From Rhodocyclaceae bacterium (GTDB lineage: Bacteria > Pseudomonadota > Gammaproteobacteria > Burkholderiales > Rhodocyclaceae): DNA of 64,000 bases. The position numbers were made by a program, and so were the translations under genes. Under the pieces are notes generated by a model. The model was not told the DNA's origin, did no database searches, and saw only the letters and a program-made list of their open reading frames with translations. Positions 29,250 through 39,003 of the stretch are shown here, piece after piece. The stretch's first letter is position 1. Every line of letters starts with the position of its first letter. The stretch lies in contig JAVBYI010000008.1 in NCBI GenBank assembly GCA_030824115.1, positions 1-64,000 of the forward strand. The letters are read 5' to 3'.

Positions 29250-30199
29250 CAGATCACAATATAGCGGCGTGCGGACTCAAGGCGCTCAAGAGCTTCGCGC
29301 ACCTCCTCCTGATTGATCATGGCGAGCATGACTACCCAGCGCCGTTTGTCGCGCGCCGACAGTTCCATGAAGTGCAGGGTGTCGCCCCCTTGCCCGCTAT
29401 CCGGCCCGGCAATGATGCCGAAGCGGTCGACGGTGACGCTGACGGGGGCGAGGCTCAGGTGGGGTTCGGGATGGCTGAGCGTATCGATCAGGGCTTCGCG
29501 CAGGCGCTCGGGTTGTAGCGCGTCGCGCGAGGCGTGCAAGCGCTCGCTCAGCGTCTCAAGCCGACGGGTGTGGTCTGCGGACAAGTGGTGGGCACGCAAC
29601 TGGGCGTTCATGATGGCGTGTTCGCGGGTCAGACCATCGCGAACTTCCCGTTCGTCGGCCACATGGGCGGCGAAGCCTTTGAGCAGACCATCGTAAAGCG
29701 CATCGCGCAGGCGCAGGCGCGCGCCCGCAAGATCATGGCTGGGTTCGGCGAGCGTATGGTCGGTGAAGTAAAGGGTGCGCTGAGGCACGTCGGTGCGCAC
29801 GACATCGCCGCTGATGCCGACACCAAAGCCGGATTTCTCGCGATGGCGCATGCCGAGGATGGCACAGCATTGCCCGCCGGCCAGCGTCATCTCGGTCATG
29901 TGGTCGCGTACGCACTGGCTGCGGGCCAGCATGGTGCCAATGTCATCAGCACTGCCGAAAATGGCATGCACCGTCGGGTTGGCGGCAAAAGCGGCGCGGG
30001 TAATGTCAACCGGGCCGGGGATCTGTTCGGCAATATGGCTGCAATGCGTCAGGGCATGCCGCACTGCCGGCGCCAGGGCATGAGCGTAATCCGCTGTCTG
30101 CCGGATCAGTGGTTCGGCGGTATCGACAGTTTTTTCCACCCATCGGGCGGTTTCGGGATCGAGCGGGGGAGCAGGCTTTAGCCAGTCAAAGAGACCCAT
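29249..30199 (-). CDS. Conserved-looking hypothetical protein
   Basis: The 316-residue protein starts MGLFDWLKPAPPLDPETARW. I do not recognise a family. It has no signal peptide or membrane helix. It looks mainly helical with charged C-terminal stretches (LRAHHLSADHTRRLETLSER). Two cysteines sit together in AGGQCCAILGMRHR. It ends one base into the dacB start and begins 166 bases from groES on the opposite strand. Codon use matches the neighbours, so it looks native. Confidence 0.7.
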   Translation of the reverse strand: MGLFDWLKPAPPLDPETARWVEKTVDTAEPLIRQTADYAHALAPAVRHALTHCSHIAEQIPGPVDITRAAFAANPTVHAIFGSADDIGTMLARSQCVRDHMTEMTLAGGQCCAILGMRHREKSGFGVGISGDVVRTDVPQRTLYFTDHTLAEPSHDLAGARLRLRDALYDGLLKGFAAHVADEREVRDGLTREHAIMNAQLRAHHLSADHTRRLETLSERLHASRDALQPERLREALIDTLSHPEPHLSLAPVSVTVDRFGIIAGPDSGQGGDTLHFMELSARDKRRWVVMLAMINQEEVREALERLESARRYIVI

Positions 30200-30236
30200 G
30201 GCGGAATTATCAATGTAAAAAAGTAGACGTGGTCAC

Positions 30237-30265
30237 TTGAAAACCCCTCTACCGACCTTTATTAT
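30237..30265 (+). promoter_or_regulatory. groESL promoter
   Basis: TTGAAA (30237-30242) and TATTAT (30260-30265) are 17 bases apart, a good sigma-70 promoter. CTTGAAA also matches a sigma-32 -35 element, but no convincing sigma-32 -10 follows. The -10 shares its last base with the CIRCE operator, so bound HrcA would block it. Confidence 0.75.
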
Positions 30266-30291
30266 TAGCACTCGTCGGTAGTGAGTGCTAA
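30265..30291 (+). promoter_or_regulatory. CIRCE operator (HrcA binding site)
   Basis: A perfect inverted repeat, TTAGCACTC (30265-30273) and GAGTGCTAA (30283-30291), has the canonical 9-base spacer. HrcA represses groESL from this element and releases it on heat shock. hrcA itself is not in the window. Confidence 0.96.
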
Positions 30292-30364
30292 TAATCCGCC
30301 ACCGCAACTGTCCCAATTACGAAAACACCGCCCCGGGCGGCTTAGTCTTGAAGGAGAAAACTGC

Positions 30365-30655
30365 ATGAAAATCCGTCCCTTGCATGATCGCGTGATCGTC
30401 AAGCGCGTTGAAGCCGAGCGCACCACCGCTTCCGGTATCGTCATCCCCGACTCTGCTGGCGAGAAGCCCGATCAGGGTGAAGTCGTTTCCGTCGGTTCCG
30501 GCAAGATCATGGATGACGGCAAAGTGCGTCCGATGGCTGTCAAGGCCGGCGACCGCGTGCTCTTCGGCAAGTACTCCGGCCAGACCGTCAAGGTTGATGG
30601 TGAAGAGCTGCTGGTGATGCGCGAAGAAGACATCATGGGCGTCGTTGAGGCCTAA
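30365..30655 (+). CDS. groES: Co-chaperonin GroES
   Basis: The 96-residue protein starts [20 protein letters not shown]. It has the mobile loop [18 protein letters not shown] and the roof segment [20 protein letters not shown]. It caps GroEL as a heptamer. The frame runs back to 30281, but AAGGAG before the ATG at 30365 and homology fix the start. Regulation is through the CIRCE element and promoter upstream. Confidence 0.98.
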   Translation: MKIRPLHDRVIVKRVEAERTTASGIVIPDSAGEKPDQGEVVSVGSGKIMDDGKVRPMAVKAGDRVLFGKYSGQTVKVDGEELLVMREEDIMGVVEA

Positions 30656-30690
30656 TTGGTCTAATCGTTAAAGAATTCAAGGAGATATAG

Positions 30691-32346
<1,656 letters not shown>

Positions 32347-32365
32347 TCCGGTCTGTCCAGACCAC

Positions 32366-32397
32366 AGAAAACCCGGCTGCGGCCGGGTTTTCTTTTT
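32366..32397 (+). terminator. Rho-independent terminator after groEL
   Basis: AGAAAACCCGGC (32366-32377) and GCCGGGTTTTCT (32382-32393) form a perfect 12-bp stem with a 4-nt loop, followed by a T run. Confidence 0.93.
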
Positions 32398-32406
32398 GGA
32401 GATTCA

Positions 32407-32430
32407 AAAAGTCGGCGCTGGCAGGACGGC
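32407..32430 (+). repeat. Dispersed 24-bp repeat, copy F
   Basis: AAAAGTCGGCGC then TGGCAGGACGGC. It is intergenic, between the groEL terminator and the response regulator start. Confidence 0.92.
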
Positions 32431-32447
32431 GTTAGAATTGTGCCACC

Positions 32448-33134
32448 ATGCGGATTCTCCTCGCAGAAGATGACCCGATGATTGCCGACGGCCTCGTGCG
32501 TGCCCTGCGCAAGTCGGGCTATGCCATTGATCACGTCAGTAACGGGATGGATGCGGATACGGCTTTGGTGTCGCAGCAGTTCGATCTGCTGATTCTCGAT
32601 CTGGGGCTACCCAAGCTGTCCGGGATTGATGTACTCAAACGTCTGCGTGCGCGCAAGAACGCACTGCCAGTGATGATCCTGACGGCGCTCGATGGCCTTG
32701 AGGATCGCGTCCGTGGTCTGGATGCGGGGGCTGACGATTACCTCTCCAAGCCCTTTGCCCTGCCCGAACTTGAAGCTCGGGTACGCGCGTTGACACGGCG
32801 CGGGACGGCACAGTCCAAGCTGCTTGAATTCGGCTGCCTGAACTACGATCAGGGTGAGCGGGTGGCGCGTTGCAATGAGCAGATTCTTGATCTGTCGGCA
32901 CGTGAGCTGGCCCTGCTCGAAATCCTGTTGCTGCGCGTCGGCCGTCTGGTGAGCAAGGATCAACTGGTGGATCACCTGTGTGGCTGGGGCGAGGAGGTGA
33001 GTACCAATGCCATCGAGGTTTATGTGCATCGCCTGCGCAAGAAGCTTGAGCCTTACGAGGTGCGCATCAATACCATGCGCGGCCTTGGCTACAGCCTGAT
33101 CAAGCCGGACCCAAGCAGGGATGCGCCAGCCTGA
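32448..33134 (+). CDS. OmpR-family response regulator
   Basis: The 228-residue protein has a receiver domain with acidic residues D8/D9, phosphoacceptor D51 in LLILDLGLP and lysine in LSKPFALPE. A winged-helix DNA-binding domain follows (NAIEVYVHRLRKKLEPYEVR). It resembles the QseB/PmrA/TctD group. No clear ribosome-binding site precedes the ATG, and TAGAAT sits only 10 bases upstream, so a leaderless transcript is possible. The next gene is its likely sensor and overlaps by 14 bases. Confidence 0.9.
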   Translation: MRILLAEDDPMIADGLVRALRKSGYAIDHVSNGMDADTALVSQQFDLLILDLGLPKLSGIDVLKRLRARKNALPVMILTALDGLEDRVRGLDAGADDYLSKPFALPELEARVRALTRRGTAQSKLLEFGCLNYDQGERVARCNEQILDLSARELALLEILLLRVGRLVSKDQLVDHLCGWGEEVSTNAIEVYVHRLRKKLEPYEVRINTMRGLGYSLIKPDPSRDAPA

Positions 33135-34590
33135 CCCGGTGCAAGACCCGGGCTCATTAAGCCAGCCCAATCCGATCAGGACGCTTTCGCTGTTTGGTGA
33201 AATTCTTGACTGGATGCTGGCGCCCCTGTTGCTCTTATGGCCGATTTCGATCGTCGCGACCAACCATGTCGCCAACCAGATTGCCGACCTGCCTTACGAT
33301 CGTCAGTTGGGCGATCTTGTCGTGGCCATCGTTCGCCAGGTCGACATCGATGGTGCGCGGATCAAGATTGATCTGCCTGGCCCGGCGCGCAATCTGCTGC
33401 GTGCCGACGAGGTGGATAAAACCTACTATCAGATCATCGGTTCGCGCGGCGAACTGCTGGCGGGCGACCGGGACATTCCTGCGCTGACCTACAAGCCGGA
33501 TGAGCCACTGCGCGACCTGCTGTTCCGCGATGCCAGTATCCACGGTGAGGATGTGCGCGTGGCGTATCAGTGGCTGCCTGCCAGTACGGATAGCCCCCCC
33601 GTGTTGGTCCAGATCGCCGAGACACGCCACAAGCGCGAACAACTGACCTCGCGCATCATCACGGGCATTCTGCTACCGCAGTTCGCCATCATTCCGCTCG
33701 CGGTGGTGCTCGTCTGGCTGGGCCTCACCCGGGGCCTGGCGCCCCTCAACCGTTTGCAGGCGCGGATTCGTCAGCGCCGCCCGGATGATCTGTCGCCGAT
33801 TCACCTGCGTCATGTGCCGGATGAGTTGCGCCCGATGATCGCGGCATTCAACGACATGATGGCGCGCCTGGAGGACAACCTTGAGGCGCAGCACCGCTTC
33901 ATCTCCGCCGCTGCTCACCAGCTCAAGACGCCGCTGACCGGGCTCAAGACGCAGACCGAACTGGCTTTGCAGGAAAAGGATTTTTCACAACTCCATGATT
34001 ATCTGCAGCGCATTGCCTCGGGGGTTGATCGGGCTTCCCACCTGACGTATCAGTTGCTCCAACTGGCGCGCGCCGAGGCCAGCCATGACAGTGAGCAGAA
34101 AAAGGAGTTGCTCGATCTCGATGATTTGGCCCGCGAGGTCACGGCCCACTGCGTGCCTCGCGCGCTGGCGCGCAATATCGACCTGGGTTTCGAGTCGGAC
34201 GGTAGCGAACTGCTGATCACGGGTATTCCTCTGCTGCTGCGGGAAATGCTCGACAACTTGATCGACAACGCCATCAAGTACTCGTCGGTGGGAGGGCACG
34301 TCACGGTGCGTATCAGTGCGCAGCCACAATGCGTCCTTGAGATCGAAGATGATGGCATTGGCATCGCCAAGGAAGATCGTGCGCGCATCTTCGAGCGTTT
34401 CTACCGGGTGCTGGATACCCAGGCGGAAGGTAGCGGTCTGGGCCTCGCGATCGTGCGGGAGATTGCCGAGTTGCATCATGCACGCATTACTGTCCTGGCA
34501 AATCCGCAGGGCAAGGGAACCCTGATCAGGATCGTATTCCCCGCTGTGGGCGAGTTGGACGTGATGCCACTCGTGCTTCGCGAGGAATAG
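33121..34590 (+). CDS. Sensor histidine kinase (TctE/QseC-like)
   Basis: The 489-residue inner-membrane kinase has a transmembrane helix at about residues 33-50 and a periplasmic 2CSK-N-type sensor region to about 175. A second helix (180-202) is followed by HAMP-like linker, HisKA with His266 in AAAHQLKTPL, and an ATPase domain with DNLIDNAIKYS and GSGLGLAIVREIAELH. It should phosphorylate the adjacent OmpR-type regulator. TctE relatives sense organic acids, but the ligand cannot be read from sequence. Confidence 0.88.
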   Translation: MRQPDPVQDPGSLSQPNPIRTLSLFGEILDWMLAPLLLLWPISIVATNHVANQIADLPYDRQLGDLVVAIVRQVDIDGARIKIDLPGPARNLLRADEVDKTYYQIIGSRGELLAGDRDIPALTYKPDEPLRDLLFRDASIHGEDVRVAYQWLPASTDSPPVLVQIAETRHKREQLTSRIITGILLPQFAIIPLAVVLVWLGLTRGLAPLNRLQARIRQRRPDDLSPIHLRHVPDELRPMIAAFNDMMARLEDNLEAQHRFISAAAHQLKTPLTGLKTQTELALQEKDFSQLHDYLQRIASGVDRASHLTYQLLQLARAEASHDSEQKKELLDLDDLAREVTAHCVPRALARNIDLGFESDGSELLITGIPLLLREMLDNLIDNAIKYSSVGGHVTVRISAQPQCVLEIEDDGIGIAKEDRARIFERFYRVLDTQAEGSGLGLAIVREIAELHHARITVLANPQGKGTLIRIVFPAVGELDVMPLVLREE

Positions 34591-34592
34591 TT

Positions 34593-34621
34593 TTGACGCT
34601 TGGAGCGCTTGCGCCTATAAT
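34593..34621 (+). promoter_or_regulatory. tRNA-Phe promoter
   Basis: TTGACG (34593-34598) and TATAAT (34616-34621) are spaced by 17 bases, followed by a GC-rich discriminator (GCGCCGC). Such discriminators are typical of stringently controlled stable-RNA promoters. Confidence 0.88.
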
Positions 34622-34635
34622 GCGCCGCTTTCTTT

Positions 34636-34711
34636 GGCCAAGTAGCTCAGTTGGTAGAGCAGCGGATTGAAAATCCGCGTGTCGGTGGTTCGATTCCGCC
34701 CTTGGCCACCA
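34636..34711 (+). tRNA. tRNA-Phe (GAA)
   Basis: The 76-nt gene has acceptor stem GGCCAAG/CTTGGCC, D-arm GCTC...GAGC, anticodon stem GCGGA/TCCGC with loop TTGAAAA (anticodon GAA) and T-arm GGTGG TTCGATT CCGCC. The terminal CCA is encoded. It is a single-gene unit with its own promoter and terminator. Confidence 0.98.
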
Positions 34712-34721
34712 GGATACCTAG

Positions 34722-34748
34722 ACGGCCACCCTTCAGGGTGGCCGTTTT
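34722..34748 (+). terminator. Rho-independent terminator after tRNA-Phe
   Basis: ACGGCCACCC (34722-34731) and GGGTGGCCGT (34736-34745) form a 10-bp stem with loop TTCA and a TTTT run. Confidence 0.9.
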
Positions 34749-34843
34749 GCTTTCTGCTGCCGAACATTGGAGCGTATTCTCCTGCACGTAATCGCATCAA
34801 GGGCGTTGACGTTTAATACAGTAATCAATCGAGGAGAACTCAC

Positions 34844-35095
34844 ATGAAAGTTATCGTCGCATTGGCTGTCCTGATTCCTATGGTTTCAGGTTGTAGCAAA
34901 CTGACTCCTGAAAACTACGCAAAGCTCAAGGTCGGCATGCCCTACAGTGAGGTGACAACCATCCTTGGTGGTCCAACCTCATGTAGCGACATGATTGGAC
35001 TCAAGAGTTGTCGTTGGGGTAACGACAAACGTCACGTTGAGGTACGTTTCGCTGGCGATGCAGTCCTGCTGTATTCGGCCCAGAACGTCCAATAA
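34844..35095 (+). CDS. Small lipoprotein, DUF3862/BamE-like
   Basis: The 83-residue protein has a lipoprotein signal ending in the lipobox VSGC (Cys17). The short domain KLKVGMPYSEVTTILGGPTS resembles SmpA/OmlA/BamE-type or DUF3862 folds. It is likely anchored to the outer membrane or its periplasmic face. GAGGAGAA precedes the ATG. Base composition is lower in G+C than the flanking core genes. Confidence 0.75.
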   Translation: MKVIVALAVLIPMVSGCSKLTPENYAKLKVGMPYSEVTTILGGPTSCSDMIGLKSCRWGNDKRHVEVRFAGDAVLLYSAQNVQ

Positions 35096-35185
35096 CCGTC
35101 GAACATATCTCTCCCCGCTTACCAGAACTCAGAAGTTAGGCATGTTCATTTTCAATGACTGAAGATGGCAGAGGCAGATCACTAT

Positions 35186-35818
35186 TCAATTTTTATTCAC
35201 CGGTAACGCTCGAACTTTCATTGTGCGGCTTGTCTTCTTTCCGGCTGGGTTGCGCACCTCGAACACGAGGAGGGTCTCGATATCGGCTATTTCAATCTGA
35301 CTTTCAAATTTTCCGTTCTTAACCGGGACTCGTGTGCGGCGTACTCGTTCGGTGCCTGCGCCGCCTACTGTTACAACAATCTCACGAACCGTCGGGTCGC
35401 TTACGCTGCCCTTGATCGGTACAACTCTCCCAGTGAGTTGCATATTCTCCACGGGGCTGGTTATGGTGAGGAATATTTCCTCAGTAACGTTGTCGGCTCC
35501 CTTAAATACCTGGTCGCCGAACTCGTTGCGAATTTTGGCGAGGTCAGCATCGACAACAGCGGTGACGACGCCTGTCCTGGAGTTCACGGAGACTTGTTTG
35601 GCGGTGGAGATAAGCCGTTCGATTTCCCTGCCTGCTGTGGTGAGGGTGCCGCGAACCCTACCTTCCTCGACGACCAGAGTGGCCACCTTCGTGCGAGGGT
35701 TGTATTCGATGACAAGCTTTGTCGCCATCGCCGTGCCGGTCCAGAACGACACCAAAGCAATGAGTAACATTCGGCCTAGAAGGGCCAAGCCAGAGCCAAG
35801 CGGGATGTTCAGAGACAT
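35186..35818 (-). CDS. Exported hypothetical protein with Ig-like tail
   Basis: The 210-residue protein has an N-terminal hydrophobic export signal (LALLGRMLLIALVSFWTG) with a likely cleavage after AMA near residue 32. The C-terminal half (VENMQLTGRVVPIKGSVSDP...) looks like a beta-sandwich with a bacterial Ig-like or DUF-type repeat. I do not recognise the N-terminal half. GGAG lies 6 bases before the ATG. It stands alone between two + strand genes. Confidence 0.6.
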   Translation of the reverse strand: MSLNIPLGSGLALLGRMLLIALVSFWTGTAMATKLVIEYNPRTKVATLVVEEGRVRGTLTTAGREIERLISTAKQVSVNSRTGVVTAVVDADLAKIRNEFGDQVFKGADNVTEEIFLTITSPVENMQLTGRVVPIKGSVSDPTVREIVVTVGGAGTERVRRTRVPVKNGKFESQIEIADIETLLVFEVRNPAGKKTSRTMKVRALPVNKN

Positions 35819-36002
35819 CTGTCACTCCAATCAGATCAAACATGCAGCGAAACCGCTAAATGCGTTGTGTTTGCTCTTTTACAGGACATAGTGCCCAAGG
35901 CGCAAGCGCGCTTGGTAGTGGTTTTGCAAATACCCAACTGCCTGTAGCATCCGTATCTCACGCATACGTTTAATCCCTAAACTTTAATCCCCTTTACTGA
36001 AG

Positions 36003-36194
36003 ATGGCTAATCCTCCTGCACGTACCCGTATCAAATTTAGCGAATTGAGCATCGGTCAGCGATTTTACGACCCCATTAGTGCCGAATACTTCATCAAGCA
36101 GACCGATGGGTTGGCTGCCATGATCACAGGGATGGGAGACGGCACCATTCCCGATGAATTCGAAGAAGATGACATCGTTGGTGTCGATATTTGA
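36003..36194 (+). CDS. Small hypothetical protein
   Basis: The 63-residue acidic protein contains RIKFSELSIGQRFYDPISAE and ends EFEEDDIVGVDI. The 'F..L.IGQ.F' opening is seen in many small phage- or plasmid-related proteins of unknown function, but I cannot assign one. It is 6 bases before the glutaredoxin-like gene and probably its operon partner. Confidence 0.55.
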   Translation: MANPPARTRIKFSELSIGQRFYDPISAEYFIKQTDGLAAMITGMGDGTIPDEFEEDDIVGVDI

Positions 36195-36200
36195 GACCAC

Positions 36201-36593
36201 ATGATCAAACTGTTCTTTAAGACCCTGCGCCTGATTCTCGGGCCGTTCATGCTTCTATCGGAATATCTGACCAGACCGAGTGGCATCGTTCGTACACCAG
36301 AAGAGCAGCAGGCCATTGATCGGGAATGCCAGAGTCTCTCGCTGTATCAGTTCAGAACCTGTCCATTCTGCATCAAGGTTAGACAGGAGATGCGGCGACT
36401 GTCGCTCAATATCCGCTGCCTGGATGCCCAACCGCAAGGAATACATCGTGACGCACTGTTGCGTGGCGGTGGTGAAGTCAAGGTGCCCTGCCTCCACATC
36501 AAGGAGGAGAATGGCGCCGAGCGTTGGCTCTATGAGTCAGGGAAAATAATTGAATATCTACGCAACCGATACAACAAAGGAGCATTGCCATGA
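36201..36593 (+). CDS. Membrane-anchored glutaredoxin-like protein
   Basis: The 130-residue protein has an N-terminal hydrophobic segment (LRLILGPFMLLSEYL) and a thioredoxin-fold domain with the dithiol motif CPFC in LYQFRTCPFCIKVRQEM. The cis-Pro segment VKVPCLHI and a GST-like GKIIEYLRNRY follow. It may reduce disulfides or bind glutathione at the inner membrane. Its stop overlaps the next gene by 4 bases (36590-36593). Confidence 0.78.
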   Translation: MIKLFFKTLRLILGPFMLLSEYLTRPSGIVRTPEEQQAIDRECQSLSLYQFRTCPFCIKVRQEMRRLSLNIRCLDAQPQGIHRDALLRGGGEVKVPCLHIKEENGAERWLYESGKIIEYLRNRYNKGALP

Positions 36594-36808
36594 GTGAAAC
36601 GATTAACGTCTCCCTGACGCTGGAACAGCTTGAAGTAATTGCCGATGCATTGGAATTTACGGGCGAATGCATAGAAGAAGAGATCAATGACACGGCAGAG
36701 GAATCGGAAGAGCGCCGTGAACTGGTCGCTGATCTTGAGGAGGTCGCCACGACACTGGAGTTGATCGCCGGTGCAATGGATGCGCTTGTCGGTACCGAGG
36801 AAGCGTAA
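36590..36808 (+). CDS. Small acidic hypothetical protein
   Basis: The 72-residue protein is very acidic and helical (ITLEQLEVIADALEFTGE-like start, then EEEINDTAEESEERRELVAD). I recognise no family. Coupling to the glutaredoxin-like gene by a 4-base overlap makes a functional link plausible. A strong terminator follows 14 bases after the stop. Confidence 0.6.
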   Translation: MSETINVSLTLEQLEVIADALEFTGECIEEEINDTAEESEERRELVADLEEVATTLELIAGAMDALVGTEEA

Positions 36809-36822
36809 TAGCGCTGAATGCT

Positions 36823-36854
36823 AAAACGGCTTCCATTTACGGAAGCCGTTTTTT
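36823..36854 (+). terminator. Bidirectional rho-independent terminator
   Basis: AAAACGGCTTCC (36823-36834) and GGAAGCCGTTTT (36841-36852) form a perfect 12-bp stem with a 6-nt loop. It can serve the + strand small-gene operon and the converging H-NS gene. Confidence 0.92.
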
Positions 36855-36886
36855 ATTTTCAGCCTGAAGAATTAACTGCGCTAAAT

Positions 36887-37252
36887 TTATTCGGCGGATT
36901 TGATCAGCGCGGATTCAAGCGTTTCGCTTTTCTGCAGATCCTGTACCCATAGTGGCGACCGGCCACGCCCTGTCCAGGTTTGCTCCGGGTTGGCGGGGTT
37001 GCGGTATTTAGGGGCGACCTTGCCGCGTGTGGCGCCTGATTTATTGGCGGTACGTTTGGCCCTTGCCGGCTTGCCGGATTTAAGCGCTTCTGCAATTTGC
37101 GCCACACTGATTTTATTGGCGACAGCAAGCTGGACGATTTTATCGATCACTTTTCCTTGCGTTCTGTTGAGCAAGGCTTGTTCCTTCTTTTCGATTTCGG
37201 CCTTGGCTTTGCGGAGTTTGGCAAGTTGTGTTTCAACACTGGTACGCGGCAT
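36887..37252 (-). CDS. H-NS family nucleoid-associated protein
   Basis: The 121-residue protein has an N-terminal coiled-coil oligomerisation region (residues 1-50) and a basic linker (KPARAKRTANKSG). The C-terminal H-NS DNA-binding motif is PEQTWTGRGRSPLWVQDL. H-NS proteins silence A+T-rich, often foreign DNA. The gene has AGGGG before the ATG and an A+T-rich upstream region (37253-37335), consistent with self-regulation. Confidence 0.9.
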   Translation of the reverse strand: MPRTSVETQLAKLRKAKAEIEKKEQALLNRTQGKVIDKIVQLAVANKISVAQIAEALKSGKPARAKRTANKSGATRGKVAPKYRNPANPEQTWTGRGRSPLWVQDLQKSETLESALIKSAE

Positions 37253-37333
37253 TAATTAATCCCCTGTTATTGAATTTATTTGTTTCTGTCACTGACGCCA
37301 GAATAATAAATCAAAATTAAATAAGAAGATTGA

Positions 37334-37606
37334 TTATTTCTCTTCGTAGGCCGAGGGTGTCACGCCGGCATGGGCAAGATGTTCGCGTAATGTTTTGATA
37401 TCATTTTTAGAGCATGTATTGCTGTTGTGCGGGTGATGGAGATAAAACTCGACCCGGTTTAGAACAATACGAAAGCGTGCGCCATGCCCCGTTTCCACGC
37501 TTGCCCCCAAATGATGCAACAGCGATTCAATTTCCCGCCAATGGATATTGGCGCTGAGCGGGTCGGTAAAGATTGCCTGCAGCAAGTGGGCATGTTTATG
37601 GCTCAT
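37334..37606 (-). CDS. HicA-like protein (orphan)
   Basis: The 90-residue protein looks like the HicA mRNA-interferase fold. It has an N-terminal LLQAIFTDPLSANIHWREIE, the central ASVETGHGARFRIVLNRVEF and FYLHHPH before the C-terminal helix. No HicB-like antitoxin is adjacent, because the next gene is H-NS, 81 bases downstream. It may be a domesticated or degenerate member. The canonical catalytic G-[ST]-H-H context is replaced by GHGAR. Confidence 0.62.
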   Translation of the reverse strand: MSHKHAHLLQAIFTDPLSANIHWREIESLLHHLGASVETGHGARFRIVLNRVEFYLHHPHNSNTCSKNDIKTLREHLAHAGVTPSAYEEK

Positions 37607-37740
37607 GGCAGTAACCTTGGATTAATGGTTTGATGTTAATGATAAGACCATTGGTCAGTGACGGGTACGGATTCTTGACCCAAGCGGTTGCCTGCAAAGG
37701 GTAAATCGTCTTTAATGGCATGTTTCACCCCTTGAGTTCA

Positions 37741-39000
37741 ATGTCAGTGCAGGTTTACGCCCTCGGCATCAACCACCATACGGCGCCGCTCGATATCCGC
37801 GAGCAGGTTGCGTTCGACCCGGCTCGCCTGGGTTCGGCGCTGCACGACTTGTTGCGAGGGCATTCGGTGCGCGAGGCGGCGATTCTGTCGACCTGCAACC
37901 GTACCGAACTGTATTGTGCGGCCGAGTCGCCGGCGGCAGCGGTGGGCTGGCTGGCGGAATACCACGCACTGCCGCCGCGCCGTATCGAGCCTTATCTCTA
38001 CCAGCATCCGCAGAAGGATGCGGTGCGCCACATGTTCCGCGTGGCCTCCGGGCTCGATTCGATGGTGCTCGGCGAACCCCAGATCCTCGGCCAGATGAAG
38101 CAGGCGGCGCGGGTTGCCGACGAGGCTGGCACACTGGGGACGCTGCTCAACAAGCTGTTCCAGCGCACCTTTGCCGTCGCAAAAGAGGTGCGTTCAACGA
38201 CTGCGATTGGCGCCAACATCGTGTCGATGGCTGCCGCTGCCGTCCATTTGTCGGAGCGCATATTCGAGAACCTGTCTGATCAGCAGGTGTTGTTCATTGG
38301 TGCAGGCGAGATGATCGAGCTGTGTGCCGCGCATTTTGCCGGTGCAAAGCCGAAGCGATTGTCGATTGCCAACCGTACTGCCGCGCGTGCCGAAGGACTG
38401 GCCGAGCGCTTTGGCGGCGATGTATTGCGCCTGGAAGAAGTCAGTGAGCGTTTGGCCGAGTACGACATCGTCGTGTCCTGCACCGCGAGCACCTTGCCGA
38501 TCATCGGTCTGGGCATGGCCGAGCGCGCCTTGAAGACGCGGCGGCATCGCCCGATGGTGATGGTTGATCTGGCCGTGCCGCGCGATATCGAAGCCGAAGT
38601 CGGCAAGCTTGATGACGTGTTTCTCTACACCCTCGACGACCTCGGGCAGATCGTCGAATCCGGGCAGGAGTCACGTCAGGCCGCCATCGTCGAAGCCGAG
38701 GAAATCATCACCACCCGCGTCGAGGATTTCCTCCACTGGGTTGCGTCGCGCGAGACGGTGCCGACGATTCGCGCATTGCGTGATGCAGCCGAGCGTGCGC
38801 GCCGCCATGAACTCGAACATGCCATGAAGCTCCTGCAGCGTGGCGACGATCCTGCCGTGGTGCTGGAAGCGCTCTCGAAGGGCCTGACCAACAAGTTGCT
38901 CCATCCGCCCACCCAGGCCTTGAATCTCGCCGAAGGCGCCGAGCGGGGTGAAGTCGCCCAGCTCATCTCGCGCATCTGGCGCCTATCTTCCGAGAATTAG
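37741..39000 (+). CDS. hemA: Glutamyl-tRNA reductase
   Basis: The 419-residue protein catalyses the first step of C5 tetrapyrrole synthesis, glutamyl-tRNA to glutamate-1-semialdehyde. It has [17 protein letters not shown], the catalytic Cys52 in LSTCNRTE, the NADPH-binding [15 protein letters not shown] and a dimerisation C-terminal domain. The frame is open from 37720, but the ATG at 37741 matches the family. It heads hemA-prfA-prmC-grxD. Confidence 0.96.
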   Translation: MSVQVYALGINHHTAPLDIREQVAFDPARLGSALHDLLRGHSVREAAILSTCNRTELYCAAESPAAAVGWLAEYHALPPRRIEPYLYQHPQKDAVRHMFRVASGLDSMVLGEPQILGQMKQAARVADEAGTLGTLLNKLFQRTFAVAKEVRSTTAIGANIVSMAAAAVHLSERIFENLSDQQVLFIGAGEMIELCAAHFAGAKPKRLSIANRTAARAEGLAERFGGDVLRLEEVSERLAEYDIVVSCTASTLPIIGLGMAERALKTRRHRPMVMVDLAVPRDIEAEVGKLDDVFLYTLDDLGQIVESGQESRQAAIVEAEEIITTRVEDFLHWVASRETVPTIRALRDAAERARRHELEHAMKLLQRGDDPAVVLEALSKGLTNKLLHPPTQALNLAEGAERGEVAQLISRIWRLSSEN

Positions 39001-39003
39001 CCG

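Noticed and set aside
35895..35915. Hairpin-like sequence in the gap before 36003
   Set aside because: The stem has a bulge and no T run and does not lie at a gene end in a useful orientation.
34636..37606. tRNA-Phe as the attachment site of an integrated island
   Set aside because: I found no integrase gene and no downstream duplication of the tRNA 3' end. The unusual genes nearby may be acquired, but not demonstrably through this tRNA.
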